NCBI GenBank assembly: GCA_018902385.1 | Contig: JABSSW010000017.1 | Location: 620,001 to 684,000, forward strand | Direction of reading: 5' to 3' | Length of the DNA stretch: 64,000 bases | Source of the DNA: Physcia stellaris | Lineage: Eukaryota > Ascomycota > Lecanoromycetes > Caliciales > Physciaceae | In this document: one piece after another, positions 31,200 through 45,074 of the stretch | How positions within the stretch are numbered: position 1 is the stretch's first letter | Layout: every line of letters begins with the position of its first letter | Made by a program: the position numbers and the translations under genes | Notes under the pieces: generated by a model | Told to the model about the DNA's origin: nothing | Seen by the model: the letters and a program-made list of their open reading frames with translations, nothing else | Databases searched by the model: none

Positions 31200-32201
31200 A
31201 CTCGTAGAAGGTGTGGTAAACGGAAGGTGCAGTTGGAGGAAGGTTCTACATGTGTTTTGTCGTCCTGGTTTCCCATTATACCCATACTCTAGTACTTCTG
31301 CTTCTGTTGACCCACTTCTTTCCGTTATAAAGTTTTAGGATATGCTTTCCCGGCACATTTCGGAGGAGGAAGGTGCATGCAGTTGAAGGAAGTGTGGGTA
31401 ATAAACCAGAGCGCCAAGCATCATTCCGATCCCAGCACTTCCGTGAGCGTTCGTTGTTGAGCAGGCAAAATGTGTTGATATAAGCACGGTCCGTCACGGC
31501 TGACTGAGAGAGCATAAGCTCGCTCGCAAAATGATAATTTCGAAGCCACATCGCTATTTCCAGCCCTTGAATCCCTTTTTTACGGATTATCTCGAAAACT
31601 GTGCCCAGCCCAGAAAAAAACTCAAAAGTGGCCCACCTCAAGGCTCGAACCCCCATCACCCAAAACCAAAAACGACAAAAGAATTGTGCGCCTTCGGGGG
31701 ATTTGCCCCCATCCATCTTCCGAGGTCATATAGCTGCAAGGCCTACCCACTACTTCACCCGCTACAGTATACACCGTCGCCTTCGAGCTCCCCTCCCATT
31801 CTACCCCCCTACAGACTAATCGCATTGGAGGTAGCGTGGAAGAGGTAGCTTTTGGGGCTAGGGTCTTCGCATGTGATGAAGTAGCGAGCGGGAACTTGAG
31901 ATTGGAAAGTTAACCGCTGTACTAATGGAGCTTGAAAGCACGAGAGGGGTCGACTAATTTGAATACTTAAGGTTGTTTCTGAGCGGGTGTTGAATATGGG
32001 TCTTGGCGAGGGTGATGACATTCTTTCAACGCTGCTACCGTTGACTCAAGGCCTGTAGAGCTTCGCGTGATACTCAGGGAGCTGACGATGGATTCTAATT
32101 CCCACTTTGTGTTCCTGTAAAACGTGCTGGACAAGCTTCCGGGGATGGTGATGATAGTGACTTCCTCTTCGAAGGCGTTCAACGTCTTTACATGCCCACA
32201 A
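31200..32201. other. Intergenic, with short GC-rich hairpins
   Basis: A minus-strand frame at 31276-31716 is not convincing. Around 31630-31800 there are tRNA-like pieces (GGTTCGAGCC and GGGGGCAAATCCCCC on the minus strand), but no cloverleaf can be folded from them. Confidence 0.4.
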
Positions 32202-33276
32202 TCACTCTGGCTCTTGATCCTTCCACTTCTCTCTTGCAGCTGAAACATCATATCCACACGCTTCGGCCTTGCTGACGATGCTCTTTGCTTTACCGACCAC
32301 TGGCGCATCGATCATCCTTCCATCGAGTGTCCATGCGCCCCGGCCTTGACGATCAGCTTTCTCATCGCCAATGACCACTCTCACGGCCCAAGTGATTTCA
32401 TCATCGCTAGGAGCAAAAGCTCGCTGTGCGATCTCGACCTGACTTGGATGGATAAGTTGCTTGCCATTGAATCCTAGGCCTTTGCCGCCTAGACATTCTT
32501 CCTCAAGCGTGCGCTGACCGGCATCACCCTTGTAGGATGTGCAGACGAGATCAATAGTTGAAGGAAGGTTATGTGCTCGGCACGCTGTTGCTATCGCAGA
32601 TCTGGCATACAGAAATTCTGACAGAGATGGGGTTCTAGTGATGGAAAGATCGAGAGCAAAGTCCTCGGCTGCAAAAATGAGACCGGAGAGGTAGGGAGAG
32701 GCTTTGCATATACTTGAAAGGTCAGAGAGACCCTTGGCAGACTCGATGAGAGCAAGGATGTTGATGGCAGGAGCATCAGAAGAGGAAGAGCTGGGTACTG
32801 TGGGGTGCCTTGATGGTAAAGTATGTCGTATTACGTCTGTAACGAAGTGGAGGTCCGAAGCGGAGTTCACTTTTGGTACAACGATGGTGTCGAGATTAGG
32901 GGCTTTGAGCTAGCAACTGTTCAATTTCGGACTGCAAATATCTAGAAAGGCCGCAGCGTACCACTTCACTCAAGTCGTCCAGGGCAATCCCACTTTCGAC
33001 GGCATTAATTCGGACGGCATTTTCACGAATGCCGGTCGCTCTTGGTTGATTTAGAAATTTTGCGAGGGCTTTCCTCGCTTCAGGCTTCTTGCTGGGTGTC
33101 ACGGAATCTTCGAGATCATAGGCAATGCAGTCGACGTTCAATCCTCTTGATTTCTCAAGCATCTTTTGCGAGGAGCTTGGGACTATCGACCAATCAGGCT
33201 CTTGTCCTCATTCATGGGAACCTCAGGCATTACCATAGAGCAAAGCTCGCCGTACCACCGCTTTGACGGCGCTCAT
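32202..33276 (-). CDS. Citrate lyase beta-like protein (CLYBL/HpcH-HpaI aldolase family)
   Basis: Exons 33276-33234, 33182-32962, 32909-32202; introns 51 and 52 bp; 323 aa. Seen: [20 protein letters not shown] (the usual Gly in VPG is Ser), [16 protein letters not shown] with the metal/CoA-site acidic pair, [49 protein letters not shown] with the second acidic site, and [20 protein letters not shown]. These are the CitE/CLYBL landmarks of a TIM-barrel lyase or thioesterase acting on malyl- or citramalyl-CoA. A mitochondrial location is usual for relatives, but the short basic start [10 protein letters not shown] gives only a weak targeting signal. Confidence 0.9.
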
Positions 33277-34587
33277 ATTGTGGACGACTACTTCCACATG
33301 TTACTCTGAGGCGTAAGAAGCTGCCATGGGGAATGGAAATTTCGAAAGAGATGCAGATGATGGGACGACGTTGAATCTCGTTGCCAAGACTGCACGGACG
33401 GCGACCATTCACCGATTTCCCGTGCAGGGATCACAAGATCTGCAAACCTTGTTCAAACGTTTGTGAAGCATCGACAGCTTCTTCATCCTTAGAGTGCTTG
33501 TGAAGAAGTCTCCCATGTTGATTGGCGAAACTTCAGAAACTGTCATGCCAGCGCCGGCCGCTGTAAAGATGCCTCCAACGGCCTCCCTGACCAGTCTTCC
33601 TACAGCTTCGTGGACATCTTGATACTGCTTTGAGTGCAGCTATTCATCAGCTGAACCGCTTCGTTGTCGCAAATTTTCCTTTTGTTGGGTTTCCAGTATC
33701 CATACCTGCGACTTCGGTAGACGCACCTGCGGGTTCGGTAGAAACACTTCCTGGGCTATGAGAGATCGTCAATGAAAGCAGATCAGAAGAGGCAGATGAC
33801 TGGTGTCCTGATCGGATGACGTGTCTGTCTACCATCATAAAGTACTCTGGGTCTTCAGCCTATTAGCAGAAAAGCATCACTCAAACCCTTCCGATCTGCT
33901 GATGGCTTAGCATTCGTAAGGTATCACTTGTTTTGCCAGACATAAGTCTGAACGGAAATCCCCACATGTCCCGATCAGAGTCAGTAAATTGACGAAATCG
34001 CCACCTTTGATTGAAGCATTTCGACGAATAATTATCTTTCAATTTTTACTCACGAATGAATTCTGTTAGTTGAGGGAATACTCGTACATCGAATCATCTC
34101 GGTTGTTAGCTGTTTGGCTAGTGATTCTCACCCATGATCAAGATCTTGGGTGTCATCCCAGCTATGCTAAAGGATTGAATCTGACAGTTTTCACTTGTCA
34201 AAGACGGCGTGGAGAATGTGTCATTGCCACAAATGATCTGACTGGTTTCTCTATCTGGGCTACGTGCAAGAACTTCATTACGTGTTCTGTCTACAATTGA
34301 AGATCTTGATCTCGATTTTTGAATCTACATAGACATCAACTGAGTCAGGCTTCATTGCTTTCACCTCACCCATTCAACAACAGAAATCAGCTTGATAGCA
34401 ATTCCCTAAGCAAGGCTCTTGTCTTACTGCGCTCCAAGTAAGAAGATCATAGTCCTTCTCCTCTCTGATCTCTGATTTCGAAGGACTACAGCAGCACGAT
34501 CAGCTCGACTCGTATTTACTAGTAGGACTCTTCTTCGTCCTAAGAGTGATCGCTGATGATGTACATAGGAGACATAGCCTGGTCAAG
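33277..34587. other. Intergenic, apart from one possible coding fragment
   Basis: A minus-strand frame at 33647-33838 and a plus-strand frame at 34070-34300 show no recognisable domain. The possible exon at 33409-33639 is listed separately. Confidence 0.35.
33409..33639 (-). CDS. Possible coding fragment or exon of an unrecognised gene
   Basis: A 76-codon open stretch ending at TGA 33409-33411 reads like a folded protein: QYQDVHEAVGRLVREAVGGI then MTVSEVSPINMGDFFTSTL and a basic MKKLSMLHKRLNK. It begins directly after an in-frame TAG whose last two bases make an AG acceptor, so it could be a 3' exon. I could not find a phase-compatible upstream exon, so it may be chance. Confidence 0.25.
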   Translation of the reverse strand: MHSKQYQDVHEAVGRLVREAVGGIFTAAGAGMTVSEVSPINMGDFFTSTLRMKKLSMLHKRLNKVCRSCDPCTGNR

Positions 34588-35251
34588 ATGACCTCTAAGC
34601 TTACGACTAGAGACTCGAAGACATCCAGGCGTGCAGTCAAGGAGAAGCAGAAAGCCGAGAGGCGTCGCAGGAAAATATCCAGTGGAAGATCGACTGTAAG
34701 TCTCCCGAATAGTGGCACATTATGCAACTTATCAGATATAGCAATTCGAGCAGGCAATGCACAAGGCTATCAAGGGTATTGCTAGAAATTTAAGTCTTCT
34801 ACAGCAGACAATGCGTCGTAATCGGAATCGGCGTGATGCCAAAGCGGATACGCCTCGATTCCTAGCTTTTGCCTCAAAGGTGGATGAATGGCTCGATTCA
34901 AGGAAGTCAGGAACCATGGGCAAAGGGTTCACCAACGTCAGAGCTCTAGAAGCTGCATTGTTCAAAATACGAGATCTGCGTGGGGTAATTTTCTTGCACC
35001 GTCGAGTAGCTTACAAATCTAACACACTGCAGGGAAAACACAAGACGAAGAGGGGAAAGATTGCCGACAAGGTCATCGAAGATGAGATTACCCAAACCGA
35101 TGATGTTGATGAATGGATTGTGGATGATGATGAACTTCTAACCTCAGAAGCCACGACGTATGTCGACAGTGAGAGCACCATAGAGGAGGACTGGAGCAGT
35201 AAGAGCAGCAGTGAAACGAGTGACGGAGAAGACTCGTCTGAGTCCTTTTGA
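34588..35251 (+). CDS. Orphan hypothetical protein, basic N-terminus and acidic C-terminus
   Basis: Model: exons 34588-34695, 34754-34984, 35033-35251; 185 aa; not recognised. The start ATG gives MTSKLTTRDSKTSRRAVKEK, a Lys/Arg-rich helix continuing AERRRRKISSGRST. The middle is helical (ARNLSLLQQTMRRNRNRRD, FLAFASKVDEWLDSRKSG). The end is strongly acidic and Ser-rich (TQTDDVDEWIVDDDELLTSE, SSSETSDGEDSSESF). Intron 2 (34985-35032, 48 bp) has no stop and keeps frame, but a GT donor, CTAAC branch site and CAG acceptor mark it as an intron. A nucleic-acid or histone-binding role would fit the charge layout but is speculation. Confidence 0.55.
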
Positions 35252-36309
35252 CTGGCAAAATATACAGATGGCAGGGAAGGAAGAAAAAAGCATGGTACAT
35301 TCGGTTAGGAAACCGATTCATGCTCATAGGATCTCAACAGAGGATTCTTCCATCAGGAGTATAGCGCTCGCAAGCGGCCTAGGTAAAATGTCAAGCTATT
35401 GACGACTACTCCAAGAGCCCAAACTTTCCAGCATCTGTTATCGGACTCTGCTGACAATTAATTATACAGCTTTACTTAGCTTATAAGAAAGCATCTAACA
35501 GAGTAATATTCGTCAGACCACCCGTAATATTGACAATGCTGTTTCACATCCCATGATGTTCCCTTCATCCTTATCGGTAGGTTGCCGGCGTTTTCTCGTA
35601 TAAGATTGAGAGATTAACTCCGCGGCCTGTTGAATTGTTCTTCGAGTCATACGCTGCCCTGCTGCCCTGTCCAATGGAGAATGTAGTTTTGGGTCCTCAA
35701 TCGGAACATGTGGCCTATGTCGCGGGATGCATCGAAGCGCTTGGGTAATTCATTTGCACATTTCGGTGATTGAGGCTGAGCTGTGGCGCGGTTTGAAGCC
35801 CCCACATTTGAAGCTGAACGCGGGGTGGACTGGCACGAGGCTGCGTTGTCCACAAGGCTGATCACCACAGCTGCTCGACCTGTCTCGTGTCAATTAAGAG
35901 CAAGCTATCGTCCTTCGTTCATGACTCCCATCTGCTTCAATCTTGGCTTGGAATCTCTCGAGCTGCCCAGGCCAACATCAGATCTGCTCCCATTCCACAC
36001 GGTATCCTGATACTCGAAATCCAAATCGTGCAGGTACCTGCCCGTGGTCCTAGCAGCGCACCTCAAAGCGTTCTTGACCATTGTATACTTTTTCCGCATC
36101 CTTGTTGCACGTGCGAAAGCTCCTTCCTCCATCAGGCCTTCGAAGGGGACCCAGGGTCGAGAAGGCGCACGCTTGTGTTGACTCGCGACGAATCAGTAGT
36201 GAGCTATCGCGATGGCTTGTAAGTGATTCATACGACGTTTTCCCTCTTCCTATGTATCTACCAAGCCTATTCTTTTATCCTAAGTTCGATCACGAAAATT
36301 ACGGTGGTC
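35252..36309. other. Intergenic upstream of the CaMK-type kinase
   Basis: About 1 kb. Overlapping short frames on both strands at 35.8-36.2 kb have no recognisable domain. It should hold the kinase promoter. Confidence 0.35.
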
Positions 36310-37837
<1,528 letters not shown>

Positions 37838-38085
37838 TCAGCTGCTAATACTTTGGGTCTGGGTCTCTCACTCTCCGCTACTGATGATACCAAGCATTTT
37901 TTCATCGAATAGTGGCTGTTAAAGTTTTGATGAACCAAAACGCTGGATGGTACGGCTGGAGTCATGAATCTAATGGGTATGAATAGATCGCCGTTCAGCC
38001 AATCATATGTTTAGCAAATCACAGGTAACTTTGCCACGCTGGATTTCTATCAACGCCAGTGCGCCAAATCTCCAATTTCTCTACA

Positions 38086-38922
38086 TTAACCCTGGTAGTC
38101 GTACACCAGCCGAGCCTGTTTCCAATCGTCCTTCTTCCGTACAACAACATGTCTAACGTAATATCGTTTCCCATTAATAACCTCAAACCCCCAAATCTAT
38201 CCCACAGTCAGCTGTGATCTCTGAATAGCCGCCTTCTGTGCCCATTTCCCTCCGCATGAAAAGCTGCCACCCCTCCTACTCCTCTCGACCTCCCACCCAT
38301 TCCCCTTTGCCCAAAAGCCACAACAGCAAACTCACCTGATTAGCAGTCCACCCACCCCCAACACTCTCCACATAACTCTGCACATGCTCCCCCTCAGGAT
38401 CATCCCAGCCCATACTCAACCACTTCTTATCCTCATCGTCGTCCAGATCCTGGACCTTGACCCACCGACTCTTCCCCTTGACCTCGCCGAAGATGCCATC
38501 CTTGTGCGGCCGGTAGGTCCAATCCAGGGCTCGCAGCTCGGTCGTGCCGCTGACGCCGCCTGTCGCGGTCTGGGCGATGTCGATGTGCGTCGTGCCGTCT
38601 TTTTCGTATTCGGTGATTGAGAGCGTGATGGTTGCGTAGGCGATCGCTTTGCGGAGGAACCAGGAGACGCCTTGCTGGATTGCTGTTTGGTTATTTTTTG
38701 GGTTTTTGGAGAGGGTGGTTAAGTGAGAAACGTAGGGCAGGGAAAGGGTAAAGGAGTCGGGGGGCTTACCATGGCGAGGATGGAGTCTGTGTCGTCGGAG
38801 AGGGTTTTGTTCTGTGGGGGTTGTGAGCTTCGGATTTGCATTGTGGGGGGTGGGATGGAGGGGCAGACCATGATCCATTTGCCATTCAGGTCTTTGAGGG
38901 TTTTAGAGGGTGGTGCTGCCAT
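38086..38922 (-). CDS. Conserved fungal lipocalin-like (beta-barrel) protein
   Basis: Exons 38922-38869, 38811-38770, 38674-38336, 38196-38086; 181 aa. Each junction restores the pattern of a conserved small fungal family: KTLKDLNGKWIM then NKTLSDDTDSILAM then QGVSWFLRKAIAYATITLSI, THIDIAQTATGGVSGTTELR, DGIFGEVKGKSRWVK, ESVGGGWTANQ then IWGFEVINGKRYYVRHVVVR and a closing LVYDYQG. Alternating beta strands and the LNGKW start resemble lipocalin/FABP barrels, suggesting binding of a hydrophobic ligand. Without the terminal exon the frame would run on into intron sequence. Function is not established. Confidence 0.82.
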
Positions 38923-39528
38923 GTCGAGTAAAGAAGTTTTTTCGAGGAATTAGGTAGGTATAGAAGAATGGGTTTCGAGGTTGGGTGGAGCTTAGGGTGG
39001 TTAAGGTAATTGACTTCCGCTGTCACCTGTCAAATCGAATTCCTCGGCATCCGGGTAGGGGTTCAGGCGCTAAAGAGTGATGATTTTCAGGGTCTGACAG
39101 CGCCTAGGAACGGTCCGTAGGCGCGTCCACGGGTGGCTTGTGCTCTTTTTAGACGGCAAGCTTGAGTTGACATTAACTCATTCTCGGCCAATTCATGTCG
39201 TTGCGCTGGGCCAAACGATGAGTAATTATGACCCAAGTATAGTCTTTCCCACATCCAGATTATTAGCTTATTGTCGCCTTAGGGGCCAAACGACCCAAAT
39301 TACCGGATGCGAAGATCATACTGGCATTCCGGATAAGAATGAGACAAGCTCCCACTCCTTACTTATCAGTGACGTGCTGAGCCTGTTCTCGTTCAAACGG
39401 ATCGGCAGAGGAGCAATGCTCAGCTCGCAAAGTTTCATGTAAAGATCCGTAGATTGAGGGATAGATTTAACTTCAACGTTGGCAGAGCAGACCTCCCAAG
39501 GAAAACAGCGCTTTGGGCAGTATATATC
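38923..39528. other. Intergenic between two minus-strand genes
   Basis: About 600 bp. The plus-strand frame at 39140-39442 looks non-coding. No repeats or RNA genes seen. Confidence 0.35.
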
Positions 39529-40521
39529 TCAGGATCCGGATAGAAAAAAAGCGCTATCTGCAGGCACATTTCGACTTGATCCGCCCGTAGCTACAGCACC
39601 TACCCCGGCCCTGCCACCAACGTTGCCGAAACATTCGCCCGAACCTGTGCGCCATGCGACGTCCGTACAATTTCCTAGTGACTCCGTGGCGTTGATTGCG
39701 TTGTATGCAGCGCAAAGAGCGATACACGCATCTAATGTACTCGTGTACGTATCAAATACATTTCCAGCCGTAGGCTTGTAGATCCAGTCGCATGTTTTCA
39801 GGAATCGCTGTGGTGGAATGTTATCAGTGATCACAGTGGTACCGTTGGTGGCCGGACAGTCTCGGGCTAGGGTGCCGCTAGGTGATGAGATCTTGGAGTA
39901 CGCCTCAGTGGGGCCGAGTGTGATTGTACGTGTGGGGCCAGATGAGACGGTCGATTGTAAGCTTCCTGTTTGTTGGGGAGTGATTATCGTGCGCAGGATC
40001 GTGACGCTCTTCACCGCACCTGCCGGTGATCGAGCGCCATCTTCATCCGTTCTATTTCTCTTTCCAAGTACACCCCCTAAAACACCGCCTAATGTTGCAA
40101 CAACGATCACAACACATACGAGAATGGAAGTTCCGACGGCTCTGGATTTCGACAGGCCGCAGTACTTGCGTCTGGCCGATGAATACTTCTGAAACCTTGG
40201 GTTCGATTGGGATGGATTTTTGTGGGTGAAGGTGGCATTATTTTCCTTCTCTGATGAATAGCGAGTCTGGGGTGGCTCCTGGTAAAGCTCCAGACCAGAG
40301 GGTGGCACCAATTGAAGACCTTCTTGAGAAATAACAGAGTAGCATTAGTAACTATAGGGCGACAAGAACCTGTAAACCAAAATTTGGATCTCGAGAATAG
40401 TGGATATGACAACAAGTAGGGATCGACGCAGGTTCGTGTGGCATATCATACCTTGAGCACTACGCCTGGCACATGGATCGGGCTCAGACGAAGACTTATT
40501 TTCCGAGTCTTCGATGGACAT
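39529..40521 (-). CDS. Single-pass membrane protein with PAN/apple-like cysteine-rich ectodomain
   Basis: Exons 40521-40452 and 40319-39529; 286 aa. The cytosolic N-terminus is polar, followed by one membrane span at about residues 80-105 (VGTSILVCVVIVVATLGGVL). The outside part has a Ser/Thr-rich stem and a cysteine domain with C-P-A-T-N-G-T-T, LKTCDWIYKPTAGNVFDTYT, LDACIALCAAYN and GNCTDVAW...GECFGN. The cysteine and aromatic spacing resembles the PAN/apple-like domains found in many fungal surface proteins. There are several N-glycosylation sequons (NGT, NAT, NCT). A cell-surface role is likely; the ligand is unknown. Confidence 0.7.
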
Positions 40522-42121
40522 GTTTCAGGAGTAGCTTGTTAGAAATGTGGGAATGGACTGTTCAGAATCTGACATATGAGATCATACTCAATTTGAAAAT
40601 GTAGAAAAGTATGAGCACCATAGCGAGTGGTCAACAAGTTCCGAGGACAGATGGTCCGAAAATTCACGTGGGTGATAGGGTGCAGGATCGTGGCGCAGAG
40701 TCGCTGAAGGATGCCTGCCACGAATTGCTTCCGCGGGCACAATGCTCAAGAAGGACTGAGTAGACACCAGGATTTTCCTATAAATAACGACATCTGAGCG
40801 GTACATGTGGATTTGAATCTCAAATCAGCTTCCTCGGATTATATATTCAAAGTCGGCAAGTTGAAGTCATTCGAATGCGGTCTTTTTCCAACTATGCTTA
40901 CAACATCCAACAATAAAACAAACTCGTTCGTAGGTGGAAGCAAGCCTTTCACAAAGATTTTGGGATGCTGTATAAACTGTACCAGCCGTTGCATTAAAGG
41001 TCTCGAACAGTCAAAGCTTCGAGTGTTTTTGTATTTCGTATCAAGGCAGCGCTAGTTGTGACTCGGTACCTTATGACGTGACCCTTAGATGATCTTTCAG
41101 GTCGCGTCAGCGCCGGAACACGGCCCGCAGCCGTGAAATGGCTAAATCGAAGCTTGAAATGACTTCCGGGGCTACTCGTACAGTTACTGCGCTCTAGAAT
41201 TTAAATCGAGGGGCGCAGTACCACTCGATCTGTGTCTTGATGACAGATTGGAAGCGCTTTGTAGCACGAAACGCACTCAAAAGGAACATCACAAGGGGCT
41301 CGGGTGGGCGATGTGGGGAGTAGCCGACAATGCGAGCATTGAGAAGAACTTAGAGAAGAACTAAATAAGGAAAGAGCTTGCTGGGTAAAGGAAGAGCCAT
41401 GTTGAATATGATCTACAGATTGCAGCATGGCTATCTTTTCCCGACCATCTCATCTACATATGCAACCTCGGGATCCGCCAATGTTTGGAACTCAACGGCC
41501 TGGTCTTTACCTACGATAAGTAGTAAGTCGATCATGGTCACTCGCTAAAGAGCGTTTCAAGTAGTTACTTCTCAGGGACGTTATTGTAACTCAGTCTCAG
41601 CTTCCATGCACACTTCCGCAGCACTTAACTCAAGTGGCGTCTTACTGTGCCACGGACTGCCCCGCAGGATATGTGAGACAGATCGACTGGCTTTCCTATC
41701 AGGAGACAACAGAAAGGAATTAGATGGACCGACTGGACCTGCCTGTTGTTCCTTTGAGAGTCGCTCCAATCCATAACCCAGCTGAGACAAGGCGGTCGAG
41801 ATCTGCAATCCTTGACGCCTTGTGGTCATGCAAGTCTGCCTCTTTTTCTTGAAGATCATGGCGTTCATGGGGGTGGGAATTGGCTGAGTTTCTCCAATCA
41901 TCTATTCTGACTTGTGCATAAGCCGGCACATTAGTGGAGTTGCATAGCACCGTGTAGGAGGGCGTTAAGGTAGGACAACAGGCATTGCAACACACGGTAT
42001 TAACCGCGACATGCTCCTGATCTTTTTCTAAGTCTTCTACTCCACAGCCTCAGTAGGGCATCTCTCGTTCTTGAGATATCTCTTGGCTCCAAATTTACAC
42101 TTGCTTCGGACTACAGCAGCC
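40522..42121. other. Intergenic between divergent genes
   Basis: About 1.6 kb with only short frames (40807-41055, 41581-41995) that resemble no protein. It holds both promoters. No repeat recognised. Confidence 0.35.
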
Positions 42122-43449
42122 ATGGCTTCTTTTCCACCAGGCACCGACCTTTCGATGATTCCGGTTGCTGAACCTCCTCCAGGTCACACAAGCAATTTCA
42201 ATAATCCCCAAACTTTGGCTCAAGCCATAATAGGCATCAGTGCGATCACCTCGGTGTTGACGTTCTCTCAACTACTAGCAAGGCTCGTCGGGACTTTCTA
42301 TATCACACACTCTTCAGGACTAGACGACTATGCTTGCATACTTGCATTCCTGTTCTCCATGACTTACACTGGGCTCACAATACATACCCGGCACTACGCC
42401 AGGCATGCATGGGACCTACCTCTTAGGGACTTCACCGCTGGGATTTTTCAGATGTTGTATGCTTTAATTATCATCGAAGCCATGGGGCTTCTTTTATCTA
42501 AACTCTCCATTCTCCTACTACTTCTTCGTCTATTCTCGCCAAACCGACGTACGCGATACATGGTGTATTTTGGCATCTTCATGGCATGTTCAACTGCACT
42601 CATGACGATCATAGTGGCCAGCGTAACATGTGCTCCACGAACTGAAGAATCTTTTGATAGGCGGAATTTAAAATTCGGATGTAATCGCCTACGAGTATGG
42701 GTACTTGTCCGGGGAACATTGAATGTCATTCTCGACTTCTATATTCTGTATTTACCTATCCCGATAATTTGGAGGTTAAAGATGAGTTTGGGGAGGAAAG
42801 TTGGAGTATTGAGCATATTCATGACAGGTCTCATGTAAGAATCTTCCAAATGCATGCAAATTTGAGGTGCGAGCTGATCTTTCTGGACTGCCATAGCGCC
42901 TGTGCTGCTAGTGCTACAGCACTTGTATACAAAATAAAGTTGGCGAATGACACCGACATATTGTGGCACTCCTACGTAGTAGGTATTCTCCAGTAAGGCC
43001 CACTTTCTTATCGATGTTATTTCATCTCACAATGCTAAATTCTCAGTAGTATCGTCGAGATCAACGTTGCCATCAAAGTAGCTTGTATGCCAGCTTGCGC
43101 CTCCTGCCTCCGCTATCTATGTTCGAAAATACGGTCATTCATCGACATGTATTCCAAAAACCGCATGAAACCTCCTAGACCGAAGAAGGCGAATGAATCC
43201 CAAGGGTCTCGGGATCCTAACCTTGGGCAGACAGCTACAAGTTGGCCACTGAGGAATTGGATAGGAAATGGTAGCGATCCACCTCACAATACTGCTGTCA
43301 CGCAGCGATCCGGTCAAGCAGATTCATTTGGCAGTCTCCCAATCGTTGATGGTGAACCGGCATACATGGATGACAAGCCTTCGCGCAAGGAATCTATTAG
43401 CGTATCGGAAGGAGACCAGAGACCTATGCGACAGGATGATTTAGTCTGA
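42122..43449 (+). CDS. Rhodopsin-domain (PTH11-like) seven-helix integral membrane protein
   Basis: Exons 42122-42834, 42897-42992, 43047-43449; 403 aa. The first ATG in frame gives MASFPPGTDLSMI. Seven hydrophobic segments fit the fungal rhodopsin-domain fold: AIIGISAITSVLTFSQLLAR, DDYACILAFLFSMTYTGLTI, FQMLYALIIIEAMGLLLSKL, YFGIFMACSTALMTIIVASV, LNVILDFYILYLPIPIIWRL, a helix spanning the first intron (VGVLSIFMTGLIACAASATA) and VEINVAIKVACMPACAS. Family marks include SKLSILLLLLRLF, the P-I-P-I-I-W block and the polar C-terminal tail. No CFEM domain is present. Such proteins are expanded in filamentous ascomycetes and some sense surface cues; the role here is unknown. Confidence 0.85.
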
Positions 43450-44404
43450 CGCCTCTGACTATCAACTCTTCAATATTCCATGGTCGGGTAACCGATAGCG
43501 TATACTGCCAAGGAAGGCGCTGAAACTCTGGGCCCGCTGGCGTTGGCATACACAGTCCACAGGGCCCTATCACACCAATTTTTCATCCAGGCTCGTACAC
43601 TGCTGGCGCTCTGTTCGCTTGACTTTAGCACGTCGTTCAATTTGGGTCTTTACGTGCTCTTTGTAGAAATGTGAGTTGGTATGTCTCGAAATCGTCTACA
43701 CGGGGTACCTGCTTGACATCACGTTTTAAAGGACCGCAAACTATTCCAGGGTCCAGTCTTGTGTCGGACAACGACATACTGCACTCAAGTCTCACTTCGC
43801 TGTCCGCTCCCGAGACACTAATTGAAGCACGTTCCAAGTTCATGGTTCCGTGGAAAATATTTCTTGTGTCCAATTCGATGGGAACCAAAATTGCTAGTCA
43901 ATTTGAGAGACATTCAATGTGTAGTGTACAATTTGACTCTCACCAACTGAATCACCCGGGTCTGCTCCTCAACCAGCCGATCGCTCGTACGTTTTCGTCC
44001 CCCTGCTCCCAGGCTCAAATTTCGATTAAGGGGGGCCCCCAATGAGATCGGTCTTACTTTTATCTCACTAAAGGCACTATTGATTGTTCTAGACAGTACA
44101 ACAAACGCCTCCGGGAAGGCAGATTTTGATATTCGAGACATGGGGCGACAGCATGGCTGGGAGTTGGATATATAACATGAGTTCTCTGCTCCGTACAGTT
44201 CTCCTCCGTGCAGTACAGTTCGCTTCTAAGTCCTTTTAATATTACGCTCTTTGCAACTCTGGTAGTTGCATTTTCTTTTCTTTCGTTTCTCAGCCCTTAA
44301 CAAGCCACCGTTTCCGTTCCAGAACCCATCGTTGCTAGTCAACGTCCCGAACTCGTGTCTGCTCGAATACTTTGACAGACTGCTAGCAACATCCACCAAA
44401 CAAA
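43450..44404. other. Intergenic
   Basis: About 950 bp. Short imperfect direct repeats (CTCCGT..ACAGTTC) at about 44188-44222 precede the next gene. No other structure seen. Confidence 0.35.
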
Positions 44405-45074
44405 ATGGACCAACATCTAACCCGGACACCGCAGGTCGGAGAAGTGCTCATTGGGAGATTTCCTCGCGGTCGAAGTATGGTACCTCGTTGCGTTTACATC
44501 CTACCCCATACTGCTCAAAATGCGAATGTACCACACACTGGACAGTATTTTACATGTATAGTGGTGAGTAGCCTACCCTTCCCCCAATCCCTCGAACCGC
44601 AATAACACCTCTGTGTTCCCTCATAGCTCTCCCTAGAACGGCCTTTCTGGGCCTATTGGCGCACTCACCGATTGAACCAACGGATTTACCGAAGAATTCA
44701 GAGATGGGTGCTCAATAGGTGGATCGTAGAGGAAGGTAGGAGAACCCATACATTCCAAAACTCTCATCGCTGCGTACCTGACCATAGCCAAGATATCGCT
44801 GTAGAGTCTCGGATCATGATCCACCAGTCCCGCCTACGACCACTGGTACCCCACCATCCACCCTTTCGATTTCCTAGATCCAGAGGACGACAACACTAGG
44901 TATCAGAGCGGGGTGGTGTCGGGAGAGTTTGAGAAGGCGGGGGAGGATGAGGATTATTCTGATGCGGCAACGCAGAGTAGCACTTCTCGAGAAGGAAGCC
45001 CAGAGCTGGGGGTAAGCACGGGCCCTAGCAGCGCTGAAAATACGGACGATGACCTTGAGATGGCCCAGAGTTAG
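44405..45074 (+). CDS. Orphan hypothetical protein
   Basis: Tentative model: exons 44405-44563, 44627-44718, 44828-45074; 165 aa; not recognised. The start gives MDQHLTRTPQVGEVLIGRFP; exon 2 has an aromatic/basic helix (RPFWAYWRTHRLNQRIYRRI). The last exon joins to AYDHWYPTIHPFDFLDPEDD and an acidic Ser/Thr-rich tail ending DDDLEMAQS. Support is the long open acidic frame in exon 3, which needs a splice from exon 2 because a stop lies just upstream in its own frame. The intron 2 donor is a guess; other donors are out of phase. Confidence 0.45.

Noticed and set aside
31276-31716. 146-codon minus-strand open frame
   Set aside because: No recognisable domain, composition unlike a folded protein, and it crosses the hairpin-rich stretch.
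31621-31800. tRNA-like pieces on the minus strand (GGTTCGAGCC; GGGGGCAAATCCCCC)
   Set aside because: No acceptor stem pairs and no D and anticodon arms in proper spacing can be found; the T-loop-like pieces do not form the required stems.
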